Of a stretch of DNA of 64,000 nucleotides, positions 46,369 to 59,451 are shown piece after piece. The notes under the pieces are model-generated. The model saw only the letters and a list, made by a program, of their open reading frames with translations. It was not told where the DNA came from and searched no databases. The stretch comes from Chamaecrista fasciculata (lineage: Eukaryota > Streptophyta > Magnoliopsida > Fabales > Fabaceae). The stretch covers positions 92,450 through 156,449 of the forward strand of contig QANZ01035162.1 in the NCBI GenBank assembly GCA_003254925.1, read 5' to 3'. The translations under genes were made by a program, and so were the position numbers. How positions within the stretch are numbered: the stretch's first letter is position 1; the number at the start of each line of letters is the position of its first letter.

Positions 46369-47858
46369 ATCCTCCCATGACTAAACCTTTGCTTGTCCTC
46401 AAGCAAAAACCAAATCTAGCATCAAGCCAAAGCAAAAGATGACCACAATTTAACAATCAAATTTTAAAATTAGAAAAGCTTGCTTCCAACCTTCAAACAA
46501 CATCCCCTAAGAATTATAACTTATCAAGCTAAAAATTCAGCCAAAAACAATAACACTTGCTCATAATTTATTTCACACAACTTTTCCAATTTTAAATTAA
46601 AAGTTACAGCAAAAAGAGCATAATCAATAACAAGGATTAGCTAAACTCTTCTCTCAAAACAGTCACTTGAAAACTTGTCAAATTGATTCCCTAACTTTGT
46701 CATTATCCTTTTGAACGCGAATACAACTATTTTGACATAGTGCACCCAGTTGTTCAGACTTTGACAAGCCTTAGAGGGCTTTTAGCCTACTCATAATCCA
46801 CTCGGGGACTCATATGCATTACCGCTTTTTTCGTCCCTTTATTCTCTTTTTTTTTTTTATTTAAGGCACTTTGTACCTTGGTGGACAGAGGAGTATACAT
46901 TTAGGAACTCAACATTTAGGAACTCATGTGCATTACCGCTTTTTTACTATCAAGAGACAAGATAAAAGAGAAGAGTAAACCTAGACAAAGTTATTGAAAA
47001 CAATCTTAGGTGTAACTACAACCAATTAAGCACACGAGTTAATACTTTAATTTTATGCAAGTGTGTGATTCGAGCTTTACTCCTTAGGGTGAATAGAAAT
47101 AATTAAAAGGGGATACTAAGAGAAGAATAAAAAGCTCACTCTCTAACTACAAAATCCAAAAGTTAACTTGAGGACCTAATGCTTTAGAAAGATTACTAAC
47201 AATGGAGAAAGCTTTCGATACCATGCAAAGGAAGCCAAGGGAAAAAACTAATAAAGTCTTTAAAGAACCAGGGCAACAACTTTCAAAATAGATTTCCCAA
47301 ATGAAAAAATTCAGCACAATAATAGGATTCGGCAGCAAAAATAACAACTAAACCAGTAAACAATGAGAATTCAGCAATCAGAAACAGGATACCCTCCCAT
47401 GACTAAGCTTCACACTGTCCTCAGTGTGAAATTTAGATAAAAATCAGAATTAAAAAGATAGGGAAAGGGTGATCTTCCCTGGTTTAGTGTTCTGTGTCTC
47501 TCCTTGAAGTGTGCTCCTCAACAAAGCTTCCAATTCCACTATATATATATTTTTTTTGTTTAAGCTCCTTTACGTTTGGGCAAGAGTTAACACTTGAGAC
47601 CTAAACTAAAAATGCAAACAATTCAAATAAATTACGAAAAGTGAAGAAAGAAAAGATAAAAACTAAAATTTAAAATCAAATTTAGACAAATAGAATATAT
47701 ATTTTTTATTTTTTATTTTTTTTTGTAAAAGGAAATACTGAAAGCTTGAATTAAAGATAAATAAAGCTTGTGCATGCCACTTGGGCAAGACACAAGTTTG
47801 GGTTGCCTCCCAAAAGGCGCCCTTGTTTATTGTCTTGGACTAGACATTCCTCTATGTT

Positions 47859-49058
47859 TTAAGTGACTCCTTCTAGAGCCCTTGGAATGATTTGATTGAT
47901 CTCTTGAGCTCTAGTTCCTTCATGAACTTCAACCTCACACTTTTTTAATGCTTGAGACTCTTTTTTCAATACGGGATGCTCAATAAATTTGTGCTTATCT
48001 TTATTCTTCTTTTTAGAGCCTCCACCAATCTGTGATTCATTAATATTGTTGCTAGAAACAGAAAAAACTTCATTAGTATTTTCAGGGACATCATAAACAT
48101 TGAATCCTATAGTCTTATTATCAAACTCCATAGTTATTTTGCCCTTAAAAACATCAATTTTAGTTTTTGCAGTACTAAGAAAGGGTCTTCCTAACAACAA
48201 TTGAGAAGATTTAGAAGAATTGTCATTCCCCATATCTAAAACATAGAAATCAGCAGGGAAAATTAAATCATTCACTTTTACTAACACATCTTCTAATACT
48301 CCTTCAGGATAAACTGTTGATCTATCAGCAAGTTGAAGCACTGTTGATGTCTTTTTTAATGGTCCAGCATTTAAAGAATGATAAACAGACAAAGGCATGA
48401 CATTAATTGATGCACCTAAGTCACACATTGCTCTTTTTATTTTAACATTGCCAACCTTATAAGGGATAGAAAACATACCTTGATCTGCACATTTTAGAGG
48501 TGTTTCCTTTTTGAAAACAACTGAAACATTCTCATTTAAGCTTACTTTCTCATGACTAACTGATTTTTTCTTGTTAGAACAAAATTCTTTGAGAAGCTTA
48601 GCATTGTGAGGTATTTTCTTTATGACGTCAAGTAAAGGAATATTTACCTCTACCTTTCGAAATACCTCGAGAATCTCTTTATCCTCTTTCTTCTTCTTTG
48701 ATTGAGCAAATATTTCCGGGAAGGGTGGTGGAATCACAAAGGTAGGTTGAGCTTTGGGAGCATGTATGTTTTCTGGTTCTGTTTCAAGTTGCAGCACTGT
48801 ACCTACGTCTTGGGCTAGAGTTAAGCTCGTGGGTGGAATTTCAATTTTTGCCTCAGCCTCTGCACTTAAGTCTTGGGCAAGAGTTGTGCGTTCAGACTGT
48901 TGTGTGTCAACTTCCACCTCTAAATTTAAAGCATGAGTGCGCTTTTTATGTTGAAGTAGCAATTCATCTTCCCTCTTCAAAGTGATTGCACAAACACTCT
49001 CCCTTTGGTTAGACACTGTTTGGGAAGGGAGTTTCCCTTGAGATTCTAACTTGCTCAT
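47859..49058 (-). CDS. Gypsy gag C-terminal/aspartic protease frame
   Basis: 399 codons on the minus strand. The C-terminal half is a retropepsin-like aspartic protease: CDLGASINVMP at residues 212-222 (the DLGAS form of the D-T/S-G active site usual in plant Gypsy elements), then DLIFPADFYVLD and the second motif LLLGRPFL at 287-294. The N-terminal half is low complexity and acidic, with repeated LAQD units translated from the same CTTGGGCAAGA-type motif that recurs in the LTR. There is no zinc knuckle, and reverse transcriptase does not follow: the 1.5 kb down to the LTR is non-coding. The frame probably lacks its true N-terminus because of the deletion next to the 5' LTR. Confidence 0.85.
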   Translation of the reverse strand: MSKLESQGKLPSQTVSNQRESVCAITLKREDELLLQHKKRTHALNLEVEVDTQQSERTTLAQDLSAEAEAKIEIPPTSLTLAQDVGTVLQLETEPENIHAPKAQPTFVIPPPFPEIFAQSKKKKEDKEILEVFRKVEVNIPLLDVIKKIPHNAKLLKEFCSNKKKSVSHEKVSLNENVSVVFKKETPLKCADQGMFSIPYKVGNVKIKRAMCDLGASINVMPLSVYHSLNAGPLKKTSTVLQLADRSTVYPEGVLEDVLVKVNDLIFPADFYVLDMGNDNSSKSSQLLLGRPFLSTAKTKIDVFKGKITMEFDNKTIGFNVYDVPENTNEVFSVSSNNINESQIGGGSKKKNKDKHKFIEHPVLKKESQALKKCEVEVHEGTRAQEINQIIPRALEGVT

Positions 49059-49321
49059 AGATGTTGCAAGCTTTGCATCTCCAAGCCTTTAATGTCACTC
49101 TTTACCTCTTTAAAACCAGCCATTGTTTCCTCCTGAAATTTTGCAGTGTTAATGGCTAAATTTTTCACAATATCCTCAAGAGATTTACCTGATTCTGTGA
49201 CTTGTGGTGGAGCAGGTAGTCTAGGAATTTGAGGATGTCTTGCATATCTAAAGTGTGGATGATCTCTCCACCCCGGATTATAAGTGTTTTCAAACTAAGT
49301 GTTTGCAAACGGGTCATACTT

Positions 49322-49824
49322 CCTTTGTGAAAACCCTAAGATACCTATTTATAGAGCTAATTCTAACTGATAATCCCTCGAATCCCTTACAAAATCTTTC
49401 TAATAATCCCTCAAAATATCTTCTATTATACGTCTCTTTTTTAGATTGCAGAATCTGCGTAAGTCTTGGGCAAGACGTATGCAATACAAGGATATATTTT
49501 AGTTTGAAACTTCAGAATCAGCATAACTCTTGGGCAAGGCGTACGCAAATCAAAATGAATCTTTTAGTTGTTGATTTCAAGAGATTTTTTAGGATCTTTC
49601 CTTACCTGCAGAGCAAACTAAAGATTGAATAAGTACCAAATCCTAATTTAAAAACATGATAATTACAAAATAAAGAATCAATCTAAAAATATATCATATT
49701 TTCAATTTGATTTAAAGTTTTAGAGAAAATCTAGAAAGTCGATATTTTGGGAGCAAATCTTTAGATATAATATGTAAATATAAACAAAATACCCTTAAAA
49801 GTCTACTTAAAATCAGACTTATCA
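49322..49824 (-). repeat. Truncated 5' LTR of the Gypsy element
   Basis: Aligns with the outer part of the left LTR from GAAAACCCTAAGATACC to the terminal TTATCA. It has two CTTGGGCAAG units where the left LTR has three. Confidence 0.85.
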
Positions 49825-49829
49825 CAAAT

Positions 49830-50192
49830 ATATAAAAAGTTTTATACAAGTTTTTTCTTTATATAATATGCACATGAAAATTTATAATTATATTATATAG
49901 ATATATAATCAAATATTATATATATGAATATATGTTTAAATAATAGTAATAATTTGTCTCAATTATATTTGTAATAATTTTTCAGTATCCTTTATTATAA
50001 ATAAATAGCATTTTAGTCCTTTCNTATATTAAAGTGTATGAAAAAAATATTAATGTAAAAAATAAATTTCAATAATTAAAAAATAATTATTCTATTTGAT
50101 ATTAATTTATTTTATATTAGTTAAATTTAGTTTTCAAATTAACTTTTTCATCTCTAAATTTATGTCAAGTGAAGTTGTCGCTAAATAACAAA
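49830..50192. other. AT-rich spacer between retroelements
   Basis: Very AT-rich with an N at 50024. No gene. Confidence 0.5.
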
Positions 50193-53100
50193 AAAGTATA
50201 TAACTTATAAAATATAAGAAATAAGGATATTCAAAGTAGAAAGAAAATTAGGAGAAGAGAGTGATTTTTTCATTCAACTGATATCATTCACTTTACATCA
50301 ACACCTAAAGCCTTTATTTATAGGCTAAAGGATATGAAAGGGGGGATGTGTCTAATTCAATACAAATAATGAAGGGATAGACCCGTATTAATGTACACGA
50401 GAAACTAAAGATGATAAACACGATTACAGAGAAAACTTCAAACTTCAATACACCGAGAATATCAAAAGTCCGTTGTGGATATTCACAAACATTATTATTC
50501 ATAACACTCCCCCTTGAATATTCACAATTTATTGATACGCATTACATGCTGCCTCATTAAAAACCTTACCAGGAAAACCCAGTAGGACAAAACTATGGCG
50601 AAGGGAAAAAGAGTACAGCGCGTATCTCCCCCTCATCAGAACATCACTAAGGATCTTTTAATTGACACATTCCAATTTGATAAACAAATTTCTCAAATGT
50701 TGCAATTCGCAATGCCTCCGTAAATAAATCTGCTAAATTATCACTTGACCGAACTTGTTGAACTTCGATGTCGTCTTTCTTTTGATATCACGAGTAAATA
50801 ATGATTTTGGTAAAATATATTCTGTTCTATCTCCTTTAATGTATCTCTCTTTTAGCTGAACTATACATGTCATATTATCTTCATACAATAAGGTTGACAC
50901 ATTTCCCTGCAAAAACAAATTACACATCTTCTCAATGTGTTGAATTAGTAGTCTCAACTAAACACATTCTTGAATTGCCTTATACATTATCTTTGAAGAT
51001 CAGATAATCAGCTAGCATCTGCATCATCAAGGAATGATGAACTAAATTTATTTAAATAAAATAAAGCTTTATCTTTAAAATATTTTTAATTCTTTATCAA
51101 TGTCTTTTGATTAATGAAGAACTATATTTCGCTAGCAAGTGTACCGAAAACATTAATCCGCTTATCATATGAAGATATGGTACTACAGGACCAAAGAATT
51201 TCATCTTCATTTGAAGTTAAAAGGATTCTTTATCACTTCAAATGATTTATCTAACCATCATGGATGCACCAAGTCCATGAACCTTATCCATGTGAAACTA
51301 TCTTAATACACTTTGTAAATAATATGAGTAATAACCTCACTATTATAATATGCTTAATATGTAAAATGACACAAAATTTTATCTTTGCAAAATCTTTCTT
51401 GCAAAACTATCAATATTTTACTATGTTTTGAACTCTTCAGGAGTTCCAACAATAATAAATATACACAATTTGATATCTTTTAAATAATATTTCTTGAGAT
51501 AACCGTACCACATATGTCTAGTTTTTTTTCAAACCCATGTAGGATTTTATTCATCTTTATTGAAGAAGACATCTGGCATGCTTCCTATAATCCTTCAGAG
51601 ATTTTCATATAAATTTCATTGTTCAATAAGCCATATGAATAAACTATAACCATACTCATTAGATGCATATCAAGTTTTTCATACAATGTCAGACTACTCA
51701 AATATTAGATGCATCCATCTTCGAGATTGCATCAATCTCCAGAGAATATGTCTTTACATATTCAATGTGAGACCTTTGAGTTTATATCTTACGACTTTAG
51801 CCTTTCATTTTCATTACGATTTTACTCATAAACTCATTTGTACCCCACAACTTCACACCTTCAAATATTTGGACATCAAAGTCTTTTATAAATAGCCAGA
51901 TCATATATTCAAAAATAATTGCATCCACCACGGGAGAATTAAACTCCTTAAAATAAAGTTCTAGTCTTTGTATCTCAAAATTTCAATTCACTCGTTTCTT
52001 TTTGCACAAAGACTTATTTATATTCAACTGGTTGTACACCATCATGCTAGTTGTACACCATTATGTCTGTGGACTTCAAGTCCAAAAATTTCCACATTTC
52101 TCGAGTGAGTTTTACTCATCTTGGATCCTTTATTTTCAATTTGGCCAATTTCTAACGTCGACACTCTTCGACGAATTATTATTCATGATCCTCAATTTCT
52201 TTATAATTTGTAATTTGTAGCGCTACATTATATTTAAATACTTTGTCGACAGTATTTTCATATCGGTTCCATACTTTGGCAATAATAAACATATTGAGAT
52301 CTCATTATTTTCTTCACTTTTAGGTACCTGAATCTCTTCCAGAGATTTTTCATTTATTATGTCTTCATATATTTCCTCGATTAGACCATCTTTTCATATG
52401 ATCCTTTTATTTTCGAGGACTCATATCTCTGGAACCTATTAGTCCCTTCAGGGACCTCAATATATATTGGAGCATTACTAGCTGGAATATCCGACTTTGT
52501 CATTTCTACGGTTCAGTGAATGCATTTTGCATTTTATTTGCAATATTCTTCAAATTATTCATTGAACTTCAAGTTCACATGAGGATCAAATTAATGTAAT
52601 AACCATGCATTCCTTGTAATTCATTTTTCCAGTTATCTTCTTTCTCCCCCTAATGCTGAAAAATTAATTTCATTAACAAATCATGTCATGAACTATCTCT
52701 CTTTAGGAGTTTAAAATATTTAATAATTGAGCGGGATCCATACCCAACTAATATTCTCAATTTTTGTTGGGGCCCATTCTGATTCACATGGTGGAGCAAT
52801 ATAAATCCAGCACCCAAAGAATTCATAAATAAAAAACATTCGGCTCCTAACCCAAAGCCAATAGCATAGGAGAGAATTTACGATACGTTGTTAATTTAAT
52901 GAGTACAAGCGCTGCATCATATAAATTTATATGTTCTCATCGTGCATTTAATTATTCAACAAGACCATTTACCGTGTGGACATAAGCAACATGATGTACC
53001 ACATTTATCCCAACTAGCATATAATAGCCCTTTAAAACTTGGGATATAAATTCACCAGCATTATCAAATATTCTTAATAGAATAATCCAAAACTTGAGCT

Positions 53101-55270
53101 CAATCTTTTTATTTGAACAAAATGGAATAATCCAATAGAATAATCCAAATTCACCAGCATTATCAAATATTCTTAATAGAATAATCCAAAACTTGAGCTC
53201 AATCTTTTTATTTGAACAAAATGGATCGACATGTCCACAAGGTGGCACTTCAGGTCCACAAATTTTCTATGAACGCGTTCAAGAATTCCAAGAGATCTAA
53301 TCCCAACTTTTGCTGGTAATGGTCTTAAAATCAATTTTCTTTAAGAACATGCAGCGTAAGAACTGATTATATACAAGAAACCTTTGGTTCTTTAATAGGC
53401 ATTAATTTGAGTTCGCATTATTTGTGAATCGGGATGGTCTAACCGGTCATACAAAATTATAAACGTATCCTTTAAATTAATGAACTTCTGGTTCATTACT
53501 CTTTTAAATTAAGGAACCTCTAGTTCATTACAACATATGTTAATGAATTTCTGGTCTATTACAACATATGTTTTAATTGTACTAATACAAATATAGTACA
53601 AGATGGAGGGCTCTTCTGGAGCATACGATCACATGTCCGATATTATATTTCATTTTTCCTCCATCATATTTTACTTTCCTTCAGGAAAGCTTGATATAAT
53701 TCAACAAGATTTTTGATCGTATGACGTACAATNTCGGCTCCTAACCCAAAGCCAATAGCATAGGGGAGAATTTACGATACGTTGTTAATTTAATGCGTAC
53801 AAGCGCTGCATCATATAAATTGATATGTTCTCATTGTGCATTTAATTATTCAACAAGACCATTTACCGTGTGGACATAAACAACATGATGTACCACATTT
53901 ATCCCAACTAGCATATAATAGCCCTTTAAAACTTGGGATATAAATTCACCAGCATTATCAAATATTCTTAATAGAATAATCCAAAACTTGAGCTCAATCT
54001 TTTTATTTGAACAAAATGGATCGACATGTCCACAAGGTGGCACTTCAGGTCCACAATTTTTCTATGAACGCGTTCAAGAATTCCAAGGAATCTAATGCCA
54101 ACTTTTGCTGGTAATGGTCTTAAAATCAATTTTCTTTGAGAACATGCAGCGTAAGAACTGATTATATACGAGAAACCTTTGGTTCTTTAATAGGCATTAA
54201 TTTGAGTTCGCATTATTTGTGAATCGGGATGGTCTAACCGGTCATACAAAATTATAAATGTATCCTTTAAATTAATGAACTTCTGGTTCATTACTCCTTT
54301 AAATTAAGATTAAGGAACCTCTAGTTCATTACAACATATGTTAATGAATTTCTGGTCTATTACAACATATGTTTTAATTGTACTAATACAAATATAGTAC
54401 AAGATGGAGGGCTCTTCTGTTGCATACGATCACATGTCCAATATTATATTTCCTTTTTCCTCCATCATATTTTACTTTCCTTCAAGAAAGCTTGATATAA
54501 TTCAACAAGATATTTGTTCGTATGACGGACAATATGATGGATATATGATTTATACTTAAACAAGAGATCATATAAAGATAGATGAAAAGGCTGAAAGAAA
54601 TAAAGTAATACATTATTATTAACATATAAATTGTTAACTAAATGAAAAATGATAATAGAATATATATATATATAATTCAAAGAAATAAATGAGATAAATA
54701 AAATAAATAAAAGAATTTAGTTCTTCGGGAACTATCTCATATTCAGTTCTTCAGGAACCATATCATATTTAGTTCTTCAGGAACTATCTCATATTCATTG
54801 AGATACCAAGATGTAAGAACTCATTCATGTCATATACTCAAATTTTCCTTGAGTTTATTAATGTCATACATTAATAGTATCCAAATTCTAAACCACTACA
54901 TGGTTACGTCAAGAAATATAATCTTGTTAATATGAGAATCTCAGTCTTCTAGAGTATATATTATTACTCTTCCAAAGTATATTTGTGAGATTTTTCAATT
55001 CGTGTTATAAAATATATGGACAAAGGATACTCAAAGAAGAGAGAAAAGTAGGAGGAGAGTAATTCTTGTTATTCAATTGAATTGCTTAGTTACACCAAAA
55101 CCCAAAGCCTCTATTTATAGGCTAAAGGATATACAGGGGAGATGAATCTAATTATGAAAGGATAAGATCATATTCATGTGCATAGATAAACTAAAGGAAA
55201 ACTCAAACTTCTATACACGGAGAATATCAAAAGCCAAATGTGGATATTCACAACATAGTTATTTACAATA
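50193..55270 (-). mobile_element. Degenerate Ty1/Copia element (Copia-D)
   Basis: Minus-strand element with diverged LTRs at about 50193-50506 (3') and 55003-55270 (5'). A polypurine tract (complement of CTCCCCCTTGAATATTC) adjoins the 3' LTR. Pol is riddled with stops. A recognisable RNase H piece lies at 50957-50733 (YEDNMTCIVQLKERYIKGDR) and an integrase piece at about 53060-52950 (NAGEFISQVL, then HTVNGLVE). The integrase region is duplicated at 53734-54540. A leader present in its relative at 55371-56640 is missing here, with the LTR joined almost directly to the AATTGAAAAATCT segment. Confidence 0.75.
52840..54540. repeat. Tandem duplication of about 0.8 kb inside Copia-D
   Basis: Sequence starting CGGCTCCTAACCCAAAGCC near 52842 recurs at 53735 and runs in parallel to about 54535. 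The copies differ by scattered substitutions. The first copy also contains an internal tandem duplication of about 90 bp (53060-53225). A single N at 53733 marks the join. Confidence 0.85.
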
Positions 55271-55274
55271 CTAT

Positions 55275-56992
55275 ATGTAAAGTGGATGATATCAGTTGAA
55301 TGAAAGAATCACTCTCTCCTCCTAATCTTCTCTCTACTTTGAATATCCTTATTTCTTATATTTTATAACACGTTATTAGCACGAGCCTCTACTGATTTGA
55401 GTTTTAATTTGGCATCTGAGTCTACCCATTCAAGTTTTCGCCATCTGCTCATGAGTCTCTATCAATTTGAGCTTTTGGTAACTAATTACGAATCTCTTCT
55501 GTTTTCAGTTTTGGATAATTAAAGAGGTAAGTTAATTATTTTTCAAGTTTTCTTGTTGAATTACTAACGGTAAGAAACTTTTATGCTCAATTGTTTATCA
55601 TTATCATAATATATTTTATAAGTTTATTATTGTGGTTGTCTTCTTACGATTTAGAAATGTTTCGTACAGTTTGAAACTACATATGATTAAGTTTTCATAT
55701 GATTAAATAAAAGTGACTAAGTCACTTNAACTACATATGATTAAATAAAAGTGACTAAGTCACATGTTGTTGCAGTTTCATATGTTTAAGTAGATGGCCT
55801 GAAGCCATATTATGTTTCGATTCAATTATTGTATTCTTGCCAAAGATTAGTGCATTGAAAGGTTATTGCACATGTTGATAATTTATCAAGGGCAATAGTT
55901 TGGTTCTTTGGCTATTGAAGCTGTATAATATCACCTTTGACGGCTAATAGACTTTGGCTATTGAAACTGTCTAATATCAGCCTCGAAGGCTAATAAACTT
56001 TGGATATTAAAGCTGTCTAATATCAGCCCCGAAGGCTTAGACTTTGGTTATTGAAGCTATCTTATATCAAGCCTAAAGGCTAATAGTTTGACTATTGAAA
56101 AGATCTTATAATGCCTTGAAGGCAATAATTTGGCTATTGAAGCTGTGTTATATCAGCCATGAAGGCTAATAGTCAAATAGAAATTAATAACCTTAAAGGC
56201 GAACCTTGAAGGCGAATAGAAATATATTTTGACCAATTGTTGATAGCAATTACGATGTTGTTAAACAAATATATTTGTCAATAGTCCTGAAGACTAACAT
56301 CAATCTAAATATTTGATAGACCTGAAGGCCTATATCAAAATAAATGTTTTTATTTTAGATGTGGATTGATTGATGAATTTTAAGATTTGTTATGTGATCA
56401 CAATTAATCTTGTGAAGTGTTTGATATATTAAAATTATTGAGATTGAATCTCTTGTAGAGACGGTATTTGATATATTGATATTGAGTCTCCACAAGAGAC
56501 GAGAGTGATAATATGTCAATTATTAAATGAGACTGTTATTGATTTATTTTTATTTTGGCAAGTGAACTTGAAGTTCACAGTACATTTATTCTGATAATGA
56601 TTAATTTTCTCAGAAAAAAAAAAAGAGAATTGAAAAATCTAATAAAGATACTATGGAAGAGTAATAATATATACTCTAGAAGAATATCAATCTCATATTA
56701 ACAATATTATATTTCTTGACGTAACCCTGTAGTGGTTTGGAATTTGGATACTATTAAAGTATGACATCAATAAACTCAAGGAAAATTTGAGTATATGATA
56801 TGAACGAGTTCTTACATCTTGATATCTCAATGAATATGAGATAGTTCCTGAAGAACTAAATATGATATGGTTCCTGAAGAACTGAATATTAGATAGTTCC
56901 TGAAGAACTGAATATGAGATAGTTCCTGAAGAACTAAATATGAGATAGTTCCCGAAGAACTAATCCATTTTATTTAATTTATTTATCTCATT
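55275..56992 (+). mobile_element. 5' part of a Copia-D relative in plus orientation (Copia-E)
   Basis: It begins inside an LTR (tail 55275-55368, the inverse of Copia-D LTR sequence), followed by ACACGTTATTAGCACGAG, then a repeat-rich leader. From 56650 the sequence is the inverse of 54990-54690 in Copia-D. It continues into the N gap, so its coding region is unseen. Confidence 0.7.
55880..56220 (+). repeat. Degenerate tandem repeats in the Copia-E leader
   Basis: About seven units of roughly 40-50 bp built on GGCTATTGAAGCTGTCTAAT and ATCAGCC..GAAGGCTAATAG. Confidence 0.8.
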
Positions 56993-57962
56993 NNNNNNNN
57001 NNNNNNNNNNNNNNNNNNNNNNNNNNNNNNNNNNNNNNNNNNNNNNNNNNNNNNNNNNNNNNNNNNNNNNNNNNNNNNNNNNNNNNNNNNNNNNNNNNNN
57101 NNNNNNNNNNNNNNNNNNNNNNNNNNNNNNNNNNNNNNNNNNNNNNNNNNNNNNNNNNNNNNNNNNNNNNNNNNNNNNNNNNNNNNNNNNNNNNNNNNNN
57201 NNNNNNNNNNNNNNNNNNNNNNNNNNNNNNNNNNNNNNNNNNNNNNNNNNNNNNNNNNNNNNNNNNNNNNNNNNNNNNNNNNNNNNNNNNNNNNNNNNNN
57301 NNNNNNNNNNNNNNNNNNNNNNNNNNNNNNNNNNNNNNNNNNNNNNNNNNNNNNNNNNNNNNNNNNNNNNNNNNNNNNNNNNNNNNNNNNNNNNNNNNNN
57401 NNNNNNNNNNNNNNNNNNNNNNNNNNNNNNNNNNNNNNNNNNNNNNNNNNNNNNNNNNNNNNNNNNNNNNNNNNNNNNNNNNNNNNNNNNNNNNNNNNNN
57501 NNNNNNNNNNNNNNNNNNNNNNNNNNNNNNNNNNNNNNNNNNNNNNNNNNNNNNNNNNNNNNNNNNNNNNNNNNNNNNNNNNNNNNNNNNNNNNNNNNNN
57601 NNNNNNNNNNNNNNNNNNNNNNNNNNNNNNNNNNNNNNNNNNNNNNNNNNNNNNNNNNNNNNNNNNNNNNNNNNNNNNNNNNNNNNNNNNNNNNNNNNNN
57701 NNNNNNNNNNNNNNNNNNNNNNNNNNNNNNNNNNNNNNNNNNNNNNNNNNNNNNNNNNNNNNNNNNNNNNNNNNNNNNNNNNNNNNNNNNNNNNNNNNNN
57801 NNNNNNNNNNNNNNNNNNNNNNNNNNNNNNNNNNNNNNNNNNNNNNNNNNNNNNNNNNNNNNNNNNNNNNNNNNNNNNNNNNNNNNNNNNNNNNNNNNNN
57901 NNNNNNNNNNNNNNNNNNNNNNNNNNNNNNNNNNNNNNNNNNNNNNNNNNNNNNNNNNNNNN
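56993..57962. other. Assembly gap (N)
   Basis: 970 unknown bases. Probably hides the rest of Copia-E. Confidence 1.
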
Positions 57963-58516
57963 TCAACCTGCCCCAACCCAACCCGTGCTCACCCCTAACA
58001 AAAATTGTCACGCTTTTGCCATAATTTTTAACATGAAGAGGTGAGTTAAATGATTTCTTTCTCATATGTGTTATAATAGGCAAGTTGACATAAAAACAAA
58101 GAAAAATTTATATTATTTGAAAGAAAAATTAAACCATAAGTTTATTTTAAATATGTGACTAAAAACAATTTTTTACTTTTTATAAGTTCACTTATTATGG
58201 CGAAATGATTCATTTCACTTGGGTTTTATTTTAAATCCCAATCAAAATACATGTAAGTGGACCCCACAATGTTTAAATATTTGTTAGGCTACAATTTGGT
58301 AGTTGACATGGAAATTTGAAGAGGCAATTTGTGGAAAAATGATGTGAAAGGCATAATAATGATGGTAAGCAAAAGTTGTGGCCTTGCAAATTGGGAAGAT
58401 CATTTTTGAAGACCAAATCGTTTGAGTAGAGTCAACGTAGAGTTGCATTTGAGATGGTTGCCTATAAATTGAGAAACAATTTCATTTGTGTAAGTAGTGG
58501 TGGCCTCAACACAATG
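57963..58516. other. Intergenic DNA right of the gap
   Basis: No gene or transposon end recognised. Confidence 0.45.
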
Positions 58517-59451
58517 GCATAAAGAGAGATGTAGTTGTGTGTGAATGAAGAGGGGGCTTTCATCTTCTAATGAGTTATGGGTTTATAATTTTTCTGTCTA
58601 AAAATTATAATTATGAGAGAGGGTTTATAATTTTCTTTAGTTAAAAATTGTATTGAGTGAGATTTGTAATTTTATCCGTATAAAAATTACAAATAGTAAA
58701 GTTATCCTAAAGAGACCGCCGAATAGATCCTGAAGTACCAAATCACATTAAAATTTTTGTGTATTTCTTCTTTTTCCTCTTTTTTTATTTGTTATATAAA
58801 ATGCGCTTCCACCCAACAAGAAATAACAACAAAACAGAGAAAATTATATTTTGAATTAAAGAAAAAATAAATATAAAAGTTTGAAGACTAAAACAAAACA
58901 AAAATTATTTTAGAACCAAAATAAAATTAATCTCATAGGTTAAGGACAATTATGAGGCCTTGACAAAAAAAATTAAAGAAATTATTGACTCACTCAACAT
59001 TTACCATCTCATTTGGGTGAAGCGGAAGCTGAAAACTCACATATAACGGTACACCAATTAATATTAGCTTGGGTTTTTAGCTAAATAGAAATAAAATTTC
59101 AATTAGCATTTTTTCCATCTAAAATAAAATAATTTTTTAATGAAATATTCGGGTGGAATTTTTTAAGGGGAAAAAGAGAAAACCTACATTTTGGTCCCTC
59201 AATTGTTATTGAGTCAAAGATTTAGTCCCTGAATTATAGGAAACTACAACTCAGTCCCCTAATTCTACACCTCCGTCTACATTTTGGTCCCTGAGCTGTT
59301 AACCCTCCGTTAATATGATGATGTGACCGTTAAATGATGATGTGTCATTGTTAAATGATGAGTTGACTTCCAAATCATCTATATTAGTCCTATTTTATAG
59401 GCCAAAGTTCTATTTTGGTCCTTTAAATTTGTTCAAAATTCTTCGAACCCC
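58517..59451. repeat. 935-bp direct repeat, left copy
   Basis: Matches 60920-61854 nearly base for base, with a few percent substitutions. It begins GCATAAAGAGAGATG and ends CTTCGAACCCC, and includes one arm of the TIR element described at 61600-62310. Confidence 0.92.

Larger units (their letters stand above)
44937..49824 (-). mobile_element. Non-autonomous Ty3/Gypsy-type LTR element
   Basis: The left (3') LTR is 44937-46368 (1432 bp), TG to CA. The right (5') LTR survives only as its outer part, 49322-49824, about 95% identical by eye to 45821-46368 except for a missing tandem unit. A 5-bp direct repeat CAAAT flanks the whole (44932-44936, 49825-49829), so the outer ends are intact and a later internal deletion removed the inner part of the 5' LTR, the primer site and the start of gag. 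Only a gag/protease frame remains; reverse transcriptase and integrase are absent. Confidence 0.88.

Noticed and set aside
56960..58083. Long open frames across the gap at 56993-57962
   Set aside because: Made entirely of unknown bases.
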